Shown: one piece after another, positions 1 through 7,626 of the stretch
How the letters are laid out: each line of letters opens with the position of its first letter
Numbering within the stretch: the stretch's first letter is position 1
Source of the DNA: Chitinophagaceae bacterium
Lineage (GTDB): Bacteria; Bacteroidota; Bacteroidia; Chitinophagales; Chitinophagaceae
Length of the DNA: 15,925 nt
NCBI GenBank assembly: GCA_017882205.1
Contig: JADGPY010000068.1
Location: 1 to 15,925 of the forward strand
Reading direction: 5' to 3'
Translations under genes and position numbers: made by a program
The notes under the pieces: model-generated
Database searches by the model: none
Told to the model about the DNA's origin: nothing
Seen by the model: only the letters and a program-made list of their open reading frames with translations

Positions 1-218
1 TGGCCAGGGAAAATTCCTGCAATTGCAATCAAATAGTTCAAGAACTGCCATTATCACAATCAACTGTTTCCCAACATCTGAAAGAATTAAGAAATGCTGG
101 TTTGATTGATGGAACCATTGATGGGCCGAGAAGTTGCTACCGGCTTAATAAAGAGGCTGTTCGTGAATTTGATCATGAATTTTGCAGGTTGATCGATAAC
201 ATCAAACATAAAAAATAA
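1..218 (+). CDS. ArsR-family metalloregulatory repressor (C-terminal part, 5' truncated)
   Basis: The open frame starting at base 3 runs to a TAA at 216-218 and gives 71 residues; the start lies outside the window. It contains the recognition helix and wing of an ArsR/SmtB winged-helix protein: SQSTVSQHLKELRNAGLI, then a short hairpin and CYRLN. Just before it, ENSCNCNQIV places a Cys-x-Cys where arsenic-sensing ArsR proteins carry their CVC metal site at the start of the DNA-binding helix. Family knowledge: such repressors leave the operator when As(III) or Sb(III) binds these thiols. The next gene on the same strand is a MIP channel 135 bases downstream, which suggests an arsenic-related unit. 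That substrate is inferred, because no arsC, ACR3 or arsB gene is visible. It could instead sense another metal. Confidence 0.85.
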   Translation, partial: ARENSCNCNQIVQELPLSQSTVSQHLKELRNAGLIDGTIDGPRSCYRLNKEAVREFDHEFCRLIDNIKHKK

Positions 219-353
219 TAAGGTTGCGGAATTGCTAAGGGTTAGGACAATCTTATTTAACTAAGCAAAGGAGGATTTGTCCACTTCTTGATTATTTTTA
301 TTAAAGCTGACTATAAATTATTATAAAATATAAAAAAATCGAATATTAACATC

Positions 354-989
354 ATGAAAAAGTATACCGTTGAATTTATAGGAACCTTCTTCCTCGTGCT
401 TGGTGCAATACAATTTGGAGCAATTGGCGCTTCACTTTGCCTCATGATTATGGTCTATGCCGGGGGACATATTTCAGGCGGACATTTTAATCCTGCGGTT
501 ACTTTTGCCGTCGTTATTCGCGGAAAATCGAGTGTAAGAGAAGGGGTTGCATATTGGATAGCTCAATTTCTTGGAGGCCTGGCCGCGGCCTTATTGGTTA
601 TATACGTATTTCAAAAGGAGGGAACAGGAGATTGTATGATTACCCAAGATGGAATAGGCAAGGCCATCGTAGCGGAAGTGCTTGGAACATTCGCTCTCGC
701 ATATGTAGTTCTTAACACTGCTACTTCTAAAGGAACAACTGGTAATAGTTTTTATGGATTGGCGATTGGTGCAACAGTTCTCGCAATGTTCTATAGTGTT
801 GGAAATTATTCTGGCGGTGCATTTAACCCCTCAGTAGCACTTGGTTTAACCATACAAAAATCCTTTTGCTGGGGCCAGCTCTGGATTTACTTTGTAAGTT
901 GTTTTGCCGGTGGCGCCCTGGCGGGAATCATATTTAACTACGTTAATGAGGACGATGTACCTGTGCCTCCAATCCCAAAAGCTGATTAA
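354..989 (+). CDS. MIP/aquaporin-family channel
   Basis: This 211-residue integral membrane protein has the two-fold repeat of major intrinsic proteins. The first half-helix motif is intact (GGHFNPAVTF, NPA at 46-48). The second reads GGAFNPSVALG, with NPS at 158-160 and Val161 where classical aquaporins and glycerol facilitators have the selectivity-filter Arg of NPAR. About six hydrophobic segments are visible and the C-terminus is short and charged. The length is near the minimum for the family. The start ATG follows an AT-rich leader with no strong Shine-Dalgarno, as is common in Bacteroidota. It lies downstream of an ArsR-type gene, an arrangement known from ars operons in which a MIP channel conducts arsenite. 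The altered filter argues against a strict water channel. The substrate (arsenite, glycerol or another small neutral solute) cannot be told from sequence alone. Family membership is firm; function is inferred. Confidence 0.85.
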   Translation: MKKYTVEFIGTFFLVLGAIQFGAIGASLCLMIMVYAGGHISGGHFNPAVTFAVVIRGKSSVREGVAYWIAQFLGGLAAALLVIYVFQKEGTGDCMITQDGIGKAIVAEVLGTFALAYVVLNTATSKGTTGNSFYGLAIGATVLAMFYSVGNYSGGAFNPSVALGLTIQKSFCWGQLWIYFVSCFAGGALAGIIFNYVNEDDVPVPPIPKAD

Positions 990-1069
990 TAGCGATCCCT
1001 GTCATTTTAAATGCAACTTCAGAATTCCTGGAGTTAAAAATCATTTCAGCTATTTCCACCCCTTATCTT

Positions 1070-1077
1070 TAAATTTG
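1070..1077 (+). promoter_or_regulatory. Candidate Bacteroidota -7 box upstream of korA
   Basis: TAAATTTG fits the Bacteroidota -7 consensus TAnnTTTG and lies 17 bases before the korA start codon. The upstream -33 element is poor: the nearest candidate is TTTC at 1044-1047, two bases too far away. If real, the 5' leader would be about 10 bases. Confidence 0.4.
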
Positions 1078-1094
1078 TACTCCTAAATTTTTCA

Positions 1095-2939
1095 ATGAAT
1101 ACTAAAGAAGAAGTTCTACAGGACGTAGTCATCAAATTCGCCGGCGACTCTGGGGATGGGATGCAATTAACCGGAAACCAATTTACCAATAATACGGCAA
1201 TGCTTGGAATTGATCTGGCTACCTTTCCAGATTTTCCAGCTGAGATCAGGGCTCCCCAGGGAACACTTCCAGGAGTGAGTGGTTTTCAGCTTCGGTTCTC
1301 AAGCGACAGAATCTTTACTCCCGGTGATGAATGTGATGTATTGGTGGCAATGAATGCAGCTGCGCTAAAAACAAATCTAAAGGGTTTAAAACGATCTGGA
1401 AAGATTATTGCTAATGTGGATGGTTTTGATCCTAAAAATCTCAGGCTTGCCAATTATCCAGACGGTGTAAATCCACTTGAGAATGAAAGTTTGGAAGGAT
1501 ATGAAGTCATTAAGATGGATGTAACAAAGATGACCAGGGAAGCTCTGAAGGAATTTGGCCTGGGTATTAAAGAGAAAGATCGTGCAAAAAATATGTTCGT
1601 GCTTGGATTTTTGTATTGGATGTATAATAGAAGCATGGACAACACTATACAGTTTTTAAAAGAAAAATTTAGTAAAAAACCTGAGATTTTAAATAGTAAT
1701 ATAAAGGCACTACAGTCTGGATATAATTATGGGGATACTACAGAAACATTTACAACAAGATATTCTGTTGCAAAGGCTAAAATGCCTGAAGGAAGTTACC
1801 GAAGCATCATGGGTAACCAGGCAGTATCCTACGGCCTTATTGCTGCCTCACAGAAAAGTGGATTACAATTATTTCTTGGATCTTATCCAATTACCCCCGC
1901 TAGTGATATCTTACATGAACTTAGCCGTCATAAAGGATTTGGAATAAAAACCTTCCAGGCTGAAGATGAAATTGCTGCCATTACATCTGTTATAGGGGCA
2001 GCATATGGTGGAAGCCTTGGAGTAACTACCACCAGCGGCCCAGGTATGGCATTAAAGGCAGAAGCGATGGGACTTGCAGTGATGCTTGAAATACCGCTAC
2101 TGATCATTAATGTACAACGGGGTGGACCATCCACCGGATTACCTACAAAGACCGAACAAAGCGATTTACTACAATCATATTATGGAAGAAATGGGGAATG
2201 CCCTATGCCAATAATATCCGCATCAACACCAAGTGATTGTTTTAGCGCTGTATATGAGGCTGTTCGAATCGCAGTCCAACATATGACCCCAGTTATCTTT
2301 TTAAGTGATGGATACATAGCAAATGGTGCAGAACCATGGCGTTATCCTAAATCGGATGATATTCCTCCGATTGAAGTTAATTTTAAAACAGAGCTTGGCC
2401 ACCATGAAGAAATATTTCAGCCCTACTTAAGAGATGAGAAATTAGTTCGTCCATGGGCAATTCCAGGTACTACAGGATTAGAGCATCGGGTAGGTGGACT
2501 TGAGAAACAAAATATTACCGGCAATGTGAGTTACGATCCCGAAAATCACCAGTTAATGGTAAAGATCAGGCAGGAGAAAATTGATAAGATTGCTGAATAT
2601 ATTCCAGAACAGAAATTTGATAATGGCCCTGAAAAGGGTAAAGTATTGGTAGTAGGGTGGGGCAGTACATATGGTGCGATCAAAAGCGCTGTAGTGGATC
2701 TGCTAGCAGAAGGTCAGGCAGTCTCGCATGTGCATCTCCGATATGTGAGGCCATTTCCAAAGAACCTGGGTGATATCTTAAAAAACTTTGAGCATATTCT
2801 TATACCGGAACTGAACAACGGACAGCTAATAAAGATTATCCGTGATCAATACCTGGTAGATGCAAAAGGGTATCATAAAATAATGGGGGTGCCACTAACA
2901 AAATCAGAATTGATTGAGGAGATTAAAAAGCTGTTATAA
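1095..2939 (+). CDS. korA: 2-oxoacid:ferredoxin oxidoreductase, fused gamma/alpha subunit (KorA type)
   Basis: This 614-residue protein has the standard fused layout of 2-oxoglutarate:ferredoxin oxidoreductase KorA. Residues ~10-190 form the gamma domain, with FAGDSGDGMQLTG near its start. Residues ~235-430 form the alpha (pyrimidine-binding) domain, with SYPITPASD, the AEDEIAAI stretch and QRGGPSTGLPTK. Residues ~515-610 form the C-terminal domain (VLVVGWGSTYGA, VRPFP). Family knowledge: with a beta subunit that binds thiamine diphosphate and an iron-sulfur cluster, it oxidatively decarboxylates a 2-oxoacid, usually 2-oxoglutarate, to the acyl-CoA while reducing ferredoxin in the cytoplasm. 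The beta-subunit gene normally follows directly, but here the next gene is an unrelated convergent one whose stop codon lies 10 bases away. The exact 2-oxoacid is inferred from resemblance to KorA. Confidence 0.9.
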   Translation: MNTKEEVLQDVVIKFAGDSGDGMQLTGNQFTNNTAMLGIDLATFPDFPAEIRAPQGTLPGVSGFQLRFSSDRIFTPGDECDVLVAMNAAALKTNLKGLKRSGKIIANVDGFDPKNLRLANYPDGVNPLENESLEGYEVIKMDVTKMTREALKEFGLGIKEKDRAKNMFVLGFLYWMYNRSMDNTIQFLKEKFSKKPEILNSNIKALQSGYNYGDTTETFTTRYSVAKAKMPEGSYRSIMGNQAVSYGLIAASQKSGLQLFLGSYPITPASDILHELSRHKGFGIKTFQAEDEIAAITSVIGAAYGGSLGVTTTSGPGMALKAEAMGLAVMLEIPLLIINVQRGGPSTGLPTKTEQSDLLQSYYGRNGECPMPIISASTPSDCFSAVYEAVRIAVQHMTPVIFLSDGYIANGAEPWRYPKSDDIPPIEVNFKTELGHHEEIFQPYLRDEKLVRPWAIPGTTGLEHRVGGLEKQNITGNVSYDPENHQLMVKIRQEKIDKIAEYIPEQKFDNGPEKGKVLVVGWGSTYGAIKSAVVDLLAEGQAVSHVHLRYVRPFPKNLGDILKNFEHILIPELNNGQLIKIIRDQYLVDAKGYHKIMGVPLTKSELIEEIKKLL

Positions 2940-2949
2940 AAATAAATAA

Positions 2950-3885
2950 CTATTTGCCGTTTCTTATCCTTTCGCGTCCCAAGGCTATCCCAAGTTTTAA
3001 ATTAAAAGAAAAATAAGAATCCTTGTGATTGGCATGTCCTCTTTCTGCAGGACCATTGTTGGTGGGATCCAATTCATAACGGCGATCGTATAATAACAAT
3101 GCATCGGTCAATTTTGCCCCCGAGAGATAATTTGGGAATAACGATGGATCTACATAATCTATCTGGCTTACATCATCCAGGTAGTCGGTATTTAATATCC
3201 TGTAAACTACTTCTGCCCTAAAATTTAACAAAGAAGATAGCTCATACCTCAAGCCTGCTCCTACTGGAATATTTATTTGTTGCAAGCTATAATTCGGTCT
3301 ATCCGGATATTCTTTAAATCCCTGTCCTTCCAGATGTAGCGGCTGCAGGTTGACCCATGTATTACCAAGTTTAGCCTGTGGATTGAATGAAAAATAGCCT
3401 ACCCCAGCCAATAGATATGGTGACAGGCGCGGTGGACTGTGTTCTTCATCAAATGTACCAAATATAAATAGCGGATGAAATTCCGCTATTAAGCTAAGTT
3501 CAGTAATCGGACTACGGAAACTTAAATTCCGTTCGTATCGGCCAAAGGTTGTCGGCGCTATTTTTTTTAATATACTGTCATACGCTTTTACCTGACCAAA
3601 AGCCGCTTCAAGTCTTAGCGAAATAGCATTATTATAAGTAGCGCTTAAATATACTCCTCCTGTAAGCTGTGTATTTTTTAAGTTGATGTCTTTTATAAAT
3701 TTTTTCCCAATCCCTTTACCTCCTCCCAGATCTGTAAGGCAGTTCATTCCTCCCACCGATGCTCCCAACTCGAACATAACAGGTTTATCATAGTGACTTT
3801 CATCGTAGAAATAATACTGTGCACTTATGTTTTGGTTGCCCAAAAAATATATATAAATGAAAAATATCAGTACTCGTAGATTCAT
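2950..3885 (-). CDS. DUF6089-like outer-membrane beta-barrel protein
   Basis: The N-terminus is a signal peptide (MNLRVLIFFIYIYFLG, with likely cleavage after ISA). The remainder alternates short amphipathic strands and turns, typical of an outer-membrane barrel. Features that recall the DUF6089 family of Bacteroidota include PYLLAGVGYFSFNP, a middle part with NIPVGAGLRYEL, and TDYLDDVS followed by a YVDP stretch. Family members are outer-membrane proteins, and some are linked to type IX secretion (PorG-like); that link is not shown here. I chose the ATG at 3885 (311 residues); an upstream TTG at 3894 would add three residues and is less likely. The gene converges with korA, 10 bases between the stops, with no hairpin between them. 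It lies 80 bases downstream of nth and may share its transcript. A loose promoter-like pair (TTTTG near 3940, TATATTTA at 3915-3908) has too wide a spacer to call. Confidence 0.75.
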   Translation of the reverse strand: MNLRVLIFFIYIYFLGNQNISAQYYFYDESHYDKPVMFELGASVGGMNCLTDLGGGKGIGKKFIKDINLKNTQLTGGVYLSATYNNAISLRLEAAFGQVKAYDSILKKIAPTTFGRYERNLSFRSPITELSLIAEFHPLFIFGTFDEEHSPPRLSPYLLAGVGYFSFNPQAKLGNTWVNLQPLHLEGQGFKEYPDRPNYSLQQINIPVGAGLRYELSSLLNFRAEVVYRILNTDYLDDVSQIDYVDPSLFPNYLSGAKLTDALLLYDRRYELDPTNNGPAERGHANHKDSYFSFNLKLGIALGRERIRNGK

Positions 3886-3965
3886 GTTTCCCAAACTTTT
3901 TAAATAATAAATATATTCTAATTTCAGAGGCTATAATCAAAAGAATAATTTCTTAACTATTTCAA

Positions 3966-4607
3966 TTATTTGCTTATTGATTTATAAAATCTACAAACAA
4001 CGCGCAATCCACATTCGTGGCATTTAGGATTTCTTGCAATACATATATACCTTCCGTGTAATATTAACCAATGATGCATCTTATGAATTAGTTCCTCTGG
4101 TGTAAAACGAATCAATTGTTTTTCTACCGCCAATGTAGTATTTGCTTTAAGCGTCAATCCAATCCTGGCAGAAACCCGGAACACATGAGTATCTACAGCC
4201 ATATTCGGCTGCTTATCAATCACTGAGGTAATTACATTGGCTGTCTTTCTTCCCACTCCGGGTAGCTGCATTAATTCATTCACTGTCATGGGAACTTTCC
4301 CACCAAATTTTTCCATTAGCATATTAGCCATACCCAGCAGATGTTTTGTTTTATTATTAGGGTATGAAATACTTTTTATTAGTTCGAATAGTGCAGATGA
4401 AGAGGCCTTGCTTAGAGATAAGGGATCAGGATATTTCTTAAAAAGAGCAGGGGTAGTGAGATTGACTCTCTTATCCGTGCATTGGGCGGATAGAATAACT
4501 GAGACAAGTAGCTGGTATTCATTTTCATAGATCAGCTCCGTCTCTGCATTTGGAGCATGTCCCTGGAAATAGTTAATAATAAATGTATATCGTTCCTTCC
4601 TGGTCAT
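3966..4607 (-). CDS. nth: Endonuclease III (DNA glycosylase/AP lyase)
   Basis: This 213-residue enzyme removes oxidised pyrimidines from DNA and cleaves at the abasic site by beta-elimination (base excision repair). The helix-hairpin-helix motif LPGVGRKTANV at 115-125 carries the catalytic Lys121. Catalytic Asp139 is in AVDTHVFRV. The C-terminal iron-sulfur site is intact: Cys189, Cys196, Cys199 and Cys205 in the C-x6-C-x2-C-x5-C spacing. Length and the N-terminal MTRKERY/ILSAQCTDKRVN layout match the family, so the ATG at 4607 is well supported, and the next Met is residue 92. The start codon directly follows the T-run of an intrinsic terminator, leaving almost no leader from an upstream transcript; this is discussed separately. 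Activity is expected to be normal. Confidence 0.96.
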   Translation of the reverse strand: MTRKERYTFIINYFQGHAPNAETELIYENEYQLLVSVILSAQCTDKRVNLTTPALFKKYPDPLSLSKASSSALFELIKSISYPNNKTKHLLGMANMLMEKFGGKVPMTVNELMQLPGVGRKTANVITSVIDKQPNMAVDTHVFRVSARIGLTLKANTTLAVEKQLIRFTPEELIHKMHHWLILHGRYICIARNPKCHECGLRVVCRFYKSISK

Positions 4608-4631
4608 AAAAAATCCCGCAATTTAGCGGGA
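4608..4631 (-). terminator. Intrinsic terminator abutting the nth start codon
   Basis: Read on the minus strand, a perfect six-base GC-rich stem (TCCCGC at 4631-4626, GCGGGA at 4619-4614) with a six-base loop is followed by TTTTTT at 4613-4608. It lies 29 bases past the stop of the 77-residue gene and should end the eno-divIC-small gene transcript. The T-run touches the ATG of nth at 4607. The only purine-rich, Shine-Dalgarno-like bases before nth (GCGGGA) are the descending arm of the stem. Confidence 0.8.
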
Positions 4632-4659
4632 CGAAAGTAAGTTAATTCAAAGTTTGTTT

Positions 4660-4893
4660 TCAATGATGGTGTAATTCCATTGATTTGGCTGCATACCTCA
4701 GGATCTTTTCAATCACTTCCTCACGTGGAGAAACTATTGCAGGCTCTAGTGTTTGATGAGCTTCTTTTATTGCCTCGAACATTTCGCGCAAAGACCAATC
4801 GTTTTCTAATGCAGCCAGGATGTCTGCAGATTTTTTTGTAGAAGTTTCATTATACAGATATTGTACTAGATCTTCTGGTGTAAAGTTGTGCAT
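4660..4893 (-). CDS. Conserved-looking small cytoplasmic protein of unknown function (77 aa)
   Basis: I do not recognise a named family. The 77 residues are hydrophilic and mostly helical by eye, with no signal peptide, membrane segment or cysteine, and end in three histidines. The N-terminal stretch EDLVQYLYNETS loosely recalls the first helix of cytoplasmic anti-sigma-factor N-terminal domains, but there is no zinc motif and no membrane anchor, so that role is not claimed. Three things support a real gene: an ATG start at 4893, coherent composition, and a position between divIC (84-base gap) and a strong terminator downstream. It is probably the last gene of the eno-divIC transcript. Confidence 0.7.
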   Translation of the reverse strand: MHNFTPEDLVQYLYNETSTKKSADILAALENDWSLREMFEAIKEAHQTLEPAIVSPREEVIEKILRYAAKSMELHHH

Positions 4894-4977
4894 AGGCGAG
4901 ATAAATAGCTTTGATTTAAGAATAAAATCTTGGTTTCAAATAATAAACGGTACTGATGTTGGAATATTGTATGAGTG

Positions 4978-5289
4978 TTATTTAATTGTTAAGGAATTAG
5001 TTGTGATTATAAACAGATCTTCATTATCTCTTTTCATCATATATTTTTCCCTCGCATACCTTTCCAACGTAGCTGGACTGGATTTCAATAGTTCTAATTC
5101 AGATTTCGTACCAGAAATCTGTTGACTCATTAATTTCTCGCTTTTTTGCAATTTTTTTAACTCACTTATTCGCTTCCATTGTAGTGTTACATCATTCCTG
5201 TCAAAAAAGCACATCCAGACTATAAATGCGATACCTGCAATCAGGTACTTGCTTTTGAGCCATCGAGGTATATAATTTAACAATTTCAT
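4978..5289 (-). CDS. Septum formation initiator, DivIC/FtsB family
   Basis: This 103-residue bitopic membrane protein has a short cytoplasmic N-terminus, one transmembrane helix at about residues 15-31 (YLIAGIAFIVWMCFF), and a periplasmic coiled coil over about 38-72. It ends in the family's conserved module: LERYAREKYMMKRDNED. The FDRNDV turn after the membrane helix is typical of the Bacteroidota members. Family knowledge: FtsB/DivIC pairs with FtsL and a FtsQ/DivIB-type protein in the divisome and helps activate septal wall synthesis. It starts 3 bases after the enolase stop codon, so the two are almost certainly cotranscribed. An eno-ftsB neighbourhood also occurs in many proteobacteria, which supports the assignment. 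Confidence 0.9.
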   Translation of the reverse strand: MKLLNYIPRWLKSKYLIAGIAFIVWMCFFDRNDVTLQWKRISELKKLQKSEKLMSQQISGTKSELELLKSSPATLERYAREKYMMKRDNEDLFIITTNSLTIK

Positions 5290-5292
5290 CTC

Positions 5293-6582
5293 CTATTTAC
5301 CAAATTTAATTCTTCCTTTGGGAAATATGGCAGATTCACCCAATAATTCTTCAATTCTTATTAGCTGGTTGTATTTGGCAATTCGATCGGTTCTGCTGGC
5401 CGAGCCTGTTTTGATCTGACCACAATTCAAAGCAACTGCCAGATCTGCAATAGTAGTATCCTCTGTCTCACCACTTCTGTGACTCATAATGGTGTTATAA
5501 CCATTCGTTTGTGCCATGGTAACTGCATTTATAGTCTCAGTAACAGTTCCGATCTGATTTACTTTAACGAGAAGACTATTTCCAATACCCTCAGTAATAC
5601 CCCGTTGCAGTCTATTTACATTGGTCACAAAAATATCATCGCCTACAAGCTGAACTTTCTTACCAAGACGATCTGATAGCATTTTCCAGCCTTCCCAATC
5701 ATCTTCAGCCATCCCATCTTCAATAGAGATAATAGGGTATTTGTCGACCCATGAAGCCCAATAATCAACTAACTGCTCGCTGGACATCCTGGTACCATCG
5801 CTTTTATGAAATATATATTTCTTTTCTTTTTCATTCCATAATTCGCTGTTTGCTCCGTCGACCGCAATTGCAACCTGGGAACCAGTTTTATAACCTGCCG
5901 CTTCTATTGCAGCCAGAACTGTCTCAATCGCTTCCTCATTGCTCTGGATATTGGGAGCAAAACCACCCTCATCACCAACATTGGTGCTGTATCCTTTTTT
6001 CTTCAACACCGATTTTAAAGTATGGAATATTTCAACCCCCCAGCGTAATCCTTCACTAAATGTTTCTGCCCCAACAGGCATAACCATGAATTCCTGGAAA
6101 TCTATTTTATTATCAGCATGAGCACCACCGTTCAAAATATTCATCATTGGTATTGGTAGTACCCTTGCATTTGTGCCTCCTATATATCTAAATAATGGAA
6201 GATTAGCCTCAAGTGCTGCAGCTTTTGCGACTGCCATGCTAACCGCTAGTATTGCATTAGCTCCAATTTCGCTTTTGTTTTCAGTGGTATCCAGGTCGAT
6301 CATCAGTTGATCAATCCCAGTTTGATCTGAAACTTCCCATCCTAATAGCTTGTCTGCCAAAAGCACATTGACATTCTTTACTGCTATCAATACCCCTTTT
6401 CCACCATATAGATGTTTGTCATTATCCCTCAACTCAACGGCTTCATGCACTCCTGTGCTTGCACCTGATGGCACTGCTGCACGTCCAAGAAGTTCATTTT
6501 CTGTTAATACATCAACTTCTATAGTGGGATTGCCCCTGCTATCAAGGATCTGCCTGGCAAAAATACTTGCGATATAACTCAT
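5293..6582 (-). CDS. eno: Enolase (phosphopyruvate hydratase)
   Basis: This 429-residue glycolytic enzyme interconverts 2-phosphoglycerate and phosphoenolpyruvate in the cytoplasm with Mg2+. All key residues are visible: the mobile loop SGASTG at 39-44; His155 and Glu164 in GGAHADNKIDFQEF; Glu205 in VGDEGGF; metal ligands Asp242, Glu288 and Asp315; Lys340 in LLVKVNQIG; the His368-Arg369-Ser370 triad; and Lys391 in QIKTGSASR. Length and both ends are normal. It heads a unit with the divIC-like gene 3 bases downstream. The 84 bases between it and gldA show no TAnnTTTG promoter, so some transcription may come from upstream. Confidence 0.98.
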   Translation of the reverse strand: MSYIASIFARQILDSRGNPTIEVDVLTENELLGRAAVPSGASTGVHEAVELRDNDKHLYGGKGVLIAVKNVNVLLADKLLGWEVSDQTGIDQLMIDLDTTENKSEIGANAILAVSMAVAKAAALEANLPLFRYIGGTNARVLPIPMMNILNGGAHADNKIDFQEFMVMPVGAETFSEGLRWGVEIFHTLKSVLKKKGYSTNVGDEGGFAPNIQSNEEAIETVLAAIEAAGYKTGSQVAIAVDGANSELWNEKEKKYIFHKSDGTRMSSEQLVDYWASWVDKYPIISIEDGMAEDDWEGWKMLSDRLGKKVQLVGDDIFVTNVNRLQRGITEGIGNSLLVKVNQIGTVTETINAVTMAQTNGYNTIMSHRSGETEDTTIADLAVALNCGQIKTGSASRTDRIAKYNQLIRIEELLGESAIFPKGRIKFGK

Positions 6583-6666
6583 AAATTATTTGTGATTTGA
6601 TATATGATTATTTATGTTTCAGTTATCTATTTATGTGCTGTGGTATGATCAATGATTAGTGATTAG

Positions 6667-7572
6667 CTATTTTGTCAAATTCCTGAACACATGTTCAAGG
6701 CTCTCACTTTCACTTTGCAAAGAAACAATATTAAGATTGTGTTGCAAGCTTAATTCCATTAATTGCTTGCGCAACGATTCGGGATGTAATGTGGTTAATT
6801 TAAAAGTTAAGGGCTTCAGTTCCTCAATGTGTGTAATGCCTTCCATACCTTCCAATAAGTCTTTATTTACCGGATCTTTGAAGGAAACGATCAATGAAAC
6901 CATCTTTTTATTGGCTGTCTGTAGGTTGGCTAATGTATCGTCTGCTACAATAATGCCTTTATTAATAATGATCACCCGATCACATATTGCCTCAACCTCC
7001 TGTAGAATATGAGTCGAAAAAAGTACTGTTTTATTTTTACCTAATTTTTTGATTACTTCCCTGATTTCAATAATCTGGTTTGGGTCAAGTCCACTGGTAG
7101 GTTCATCAAGTATCAACACTTCAGGGTCATGAATAAGAGCACCAGCAAGGCCTACCCGCTGTTTATAACCTTTACTAAGTTGGCCAATCTTTTTATTGCT
7201 TTCTACTTTCAACCCCGTCAAAGCGATCATTTCTTCAATTCTCTTTTTTTTATCTGAGATCTTATGAAGACCAGCAATAAAATCAAGGTATTCCCTTACA
7301 TACATATCATAGTAAAGTGGATTAGCTTCGGGCAGGTAGCCTATTTTTTTCTTTGTCTCAATTCTGTTTGTGCTCACATTCAATGAACTTACAAATGCAT
7401 CACCTTCATCAGCATCAATATAACCAGTAATGATCTTCATAGTGGTAGACTTCCCCGCTCCATTTGGTCCAAGGAAACCAACGATCTCTCCACTGTTAAC
7501 CCTAAACGAAATGTTGTCTAACGCTTTTTGTTTTCCATATAATTTAGTTACACCTATGACTTGAATAGACAT
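6667..7572 (-). CDS. gldA: ABC transporter ATP-binding protein, GldA-like
   Basis: A complete ABC ATPase is visible: Walker A GPNGAGKST at 35-43, signature LSKGYKQ at 132-138, Walker B VLILDEP at 152-158 and H-loop His188 in STHIL. The N-terminus (MSIQVIGVTKLYGKQKAL) and the NPLYYDMYVREYL segment after the Q-loop region resemble GldA, the ATPase of the GldA-GldF-GldG transporter needed for gliding in Flavobacterium. Whether this organism glides is unknown, and the permease genes gldF and gldG are not adjacent; in non-gliders such proteins are annotated as generic ABC exporters. I placed the start at the ATG at 7572 (301 residues). An open frame reaches 7620, but the extra residues come from a palindromic repeat and are not family-like. 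It follows ricT by 50 bases. Confidence 0.85.
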   Translation of the reverse strand: MSIQVIGVTKLYGKQKALDNISFRVNSGEIVGFLGPNGAGKSTTMKIITGYIDADEGDAFVSSLNVSTNRIETKKKIGYLPEANPLYYDMYVREYLDFIAGLHKISDKKKRIEEMIALTGLKVESNKKIGQLSKGYKQRVGLAGALIHDPEVLILDEPTSGLDPNQIIEIREVIKKLGKNKTVLFSTHILQEVEAICDRVIIINKGIIVADDTLANLQTANKKMVSLIVSFKDPVNKDLLEGMEGITHIEELKPLTFKLTTLHPESLRKQLMELSLQHNLNIVSLQSESESLEHVFRNLTK

Positions 7573-7598
7573 GGCGCAAAAATAGCGAGAAATATTTA

Positions 7599-7626
7599 GT
7601 ACAGACGTTGCATTCAACATCTCTAC
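7599..7626. repeat. Degenerate palindromic repeat at the ricT 3' end
   Basis: The 28 bases form an imperfect palindrome: left arm GTACAGACGTTGCA, right arm TTCAACATCTCTAC, matching at 11 of 14 positions. It resembles the better-preserved element inside holB at 9537-9579 (shared GTAnAGACGTTGCAT core). The ricT stop codon at 7625-7623 lies inside the right arm. This looks like a REP-type interspersed repeat that settled at the gene border. Confidence 0.6.

Noticed and set aside
245..282. Short inverted pair GGACAA/TTGTCC between arsR and the MIP gene
   Set aside because: Six-base arms separated by 26 bases are expected by chance; no ArsR-type operator symmetry is convincing.
6653..6666. Tandem TGATTAG heptamers after the gldA stop
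   Set aside because: Only two copies; too short to call a repeat element.
7573..7620. Upstream extension of GldA by 16 residues
   Set aside because: The extension is encoded largely by the palindromic repeat and is not family-like; the ATG at 7572 fits GldA N-termini.
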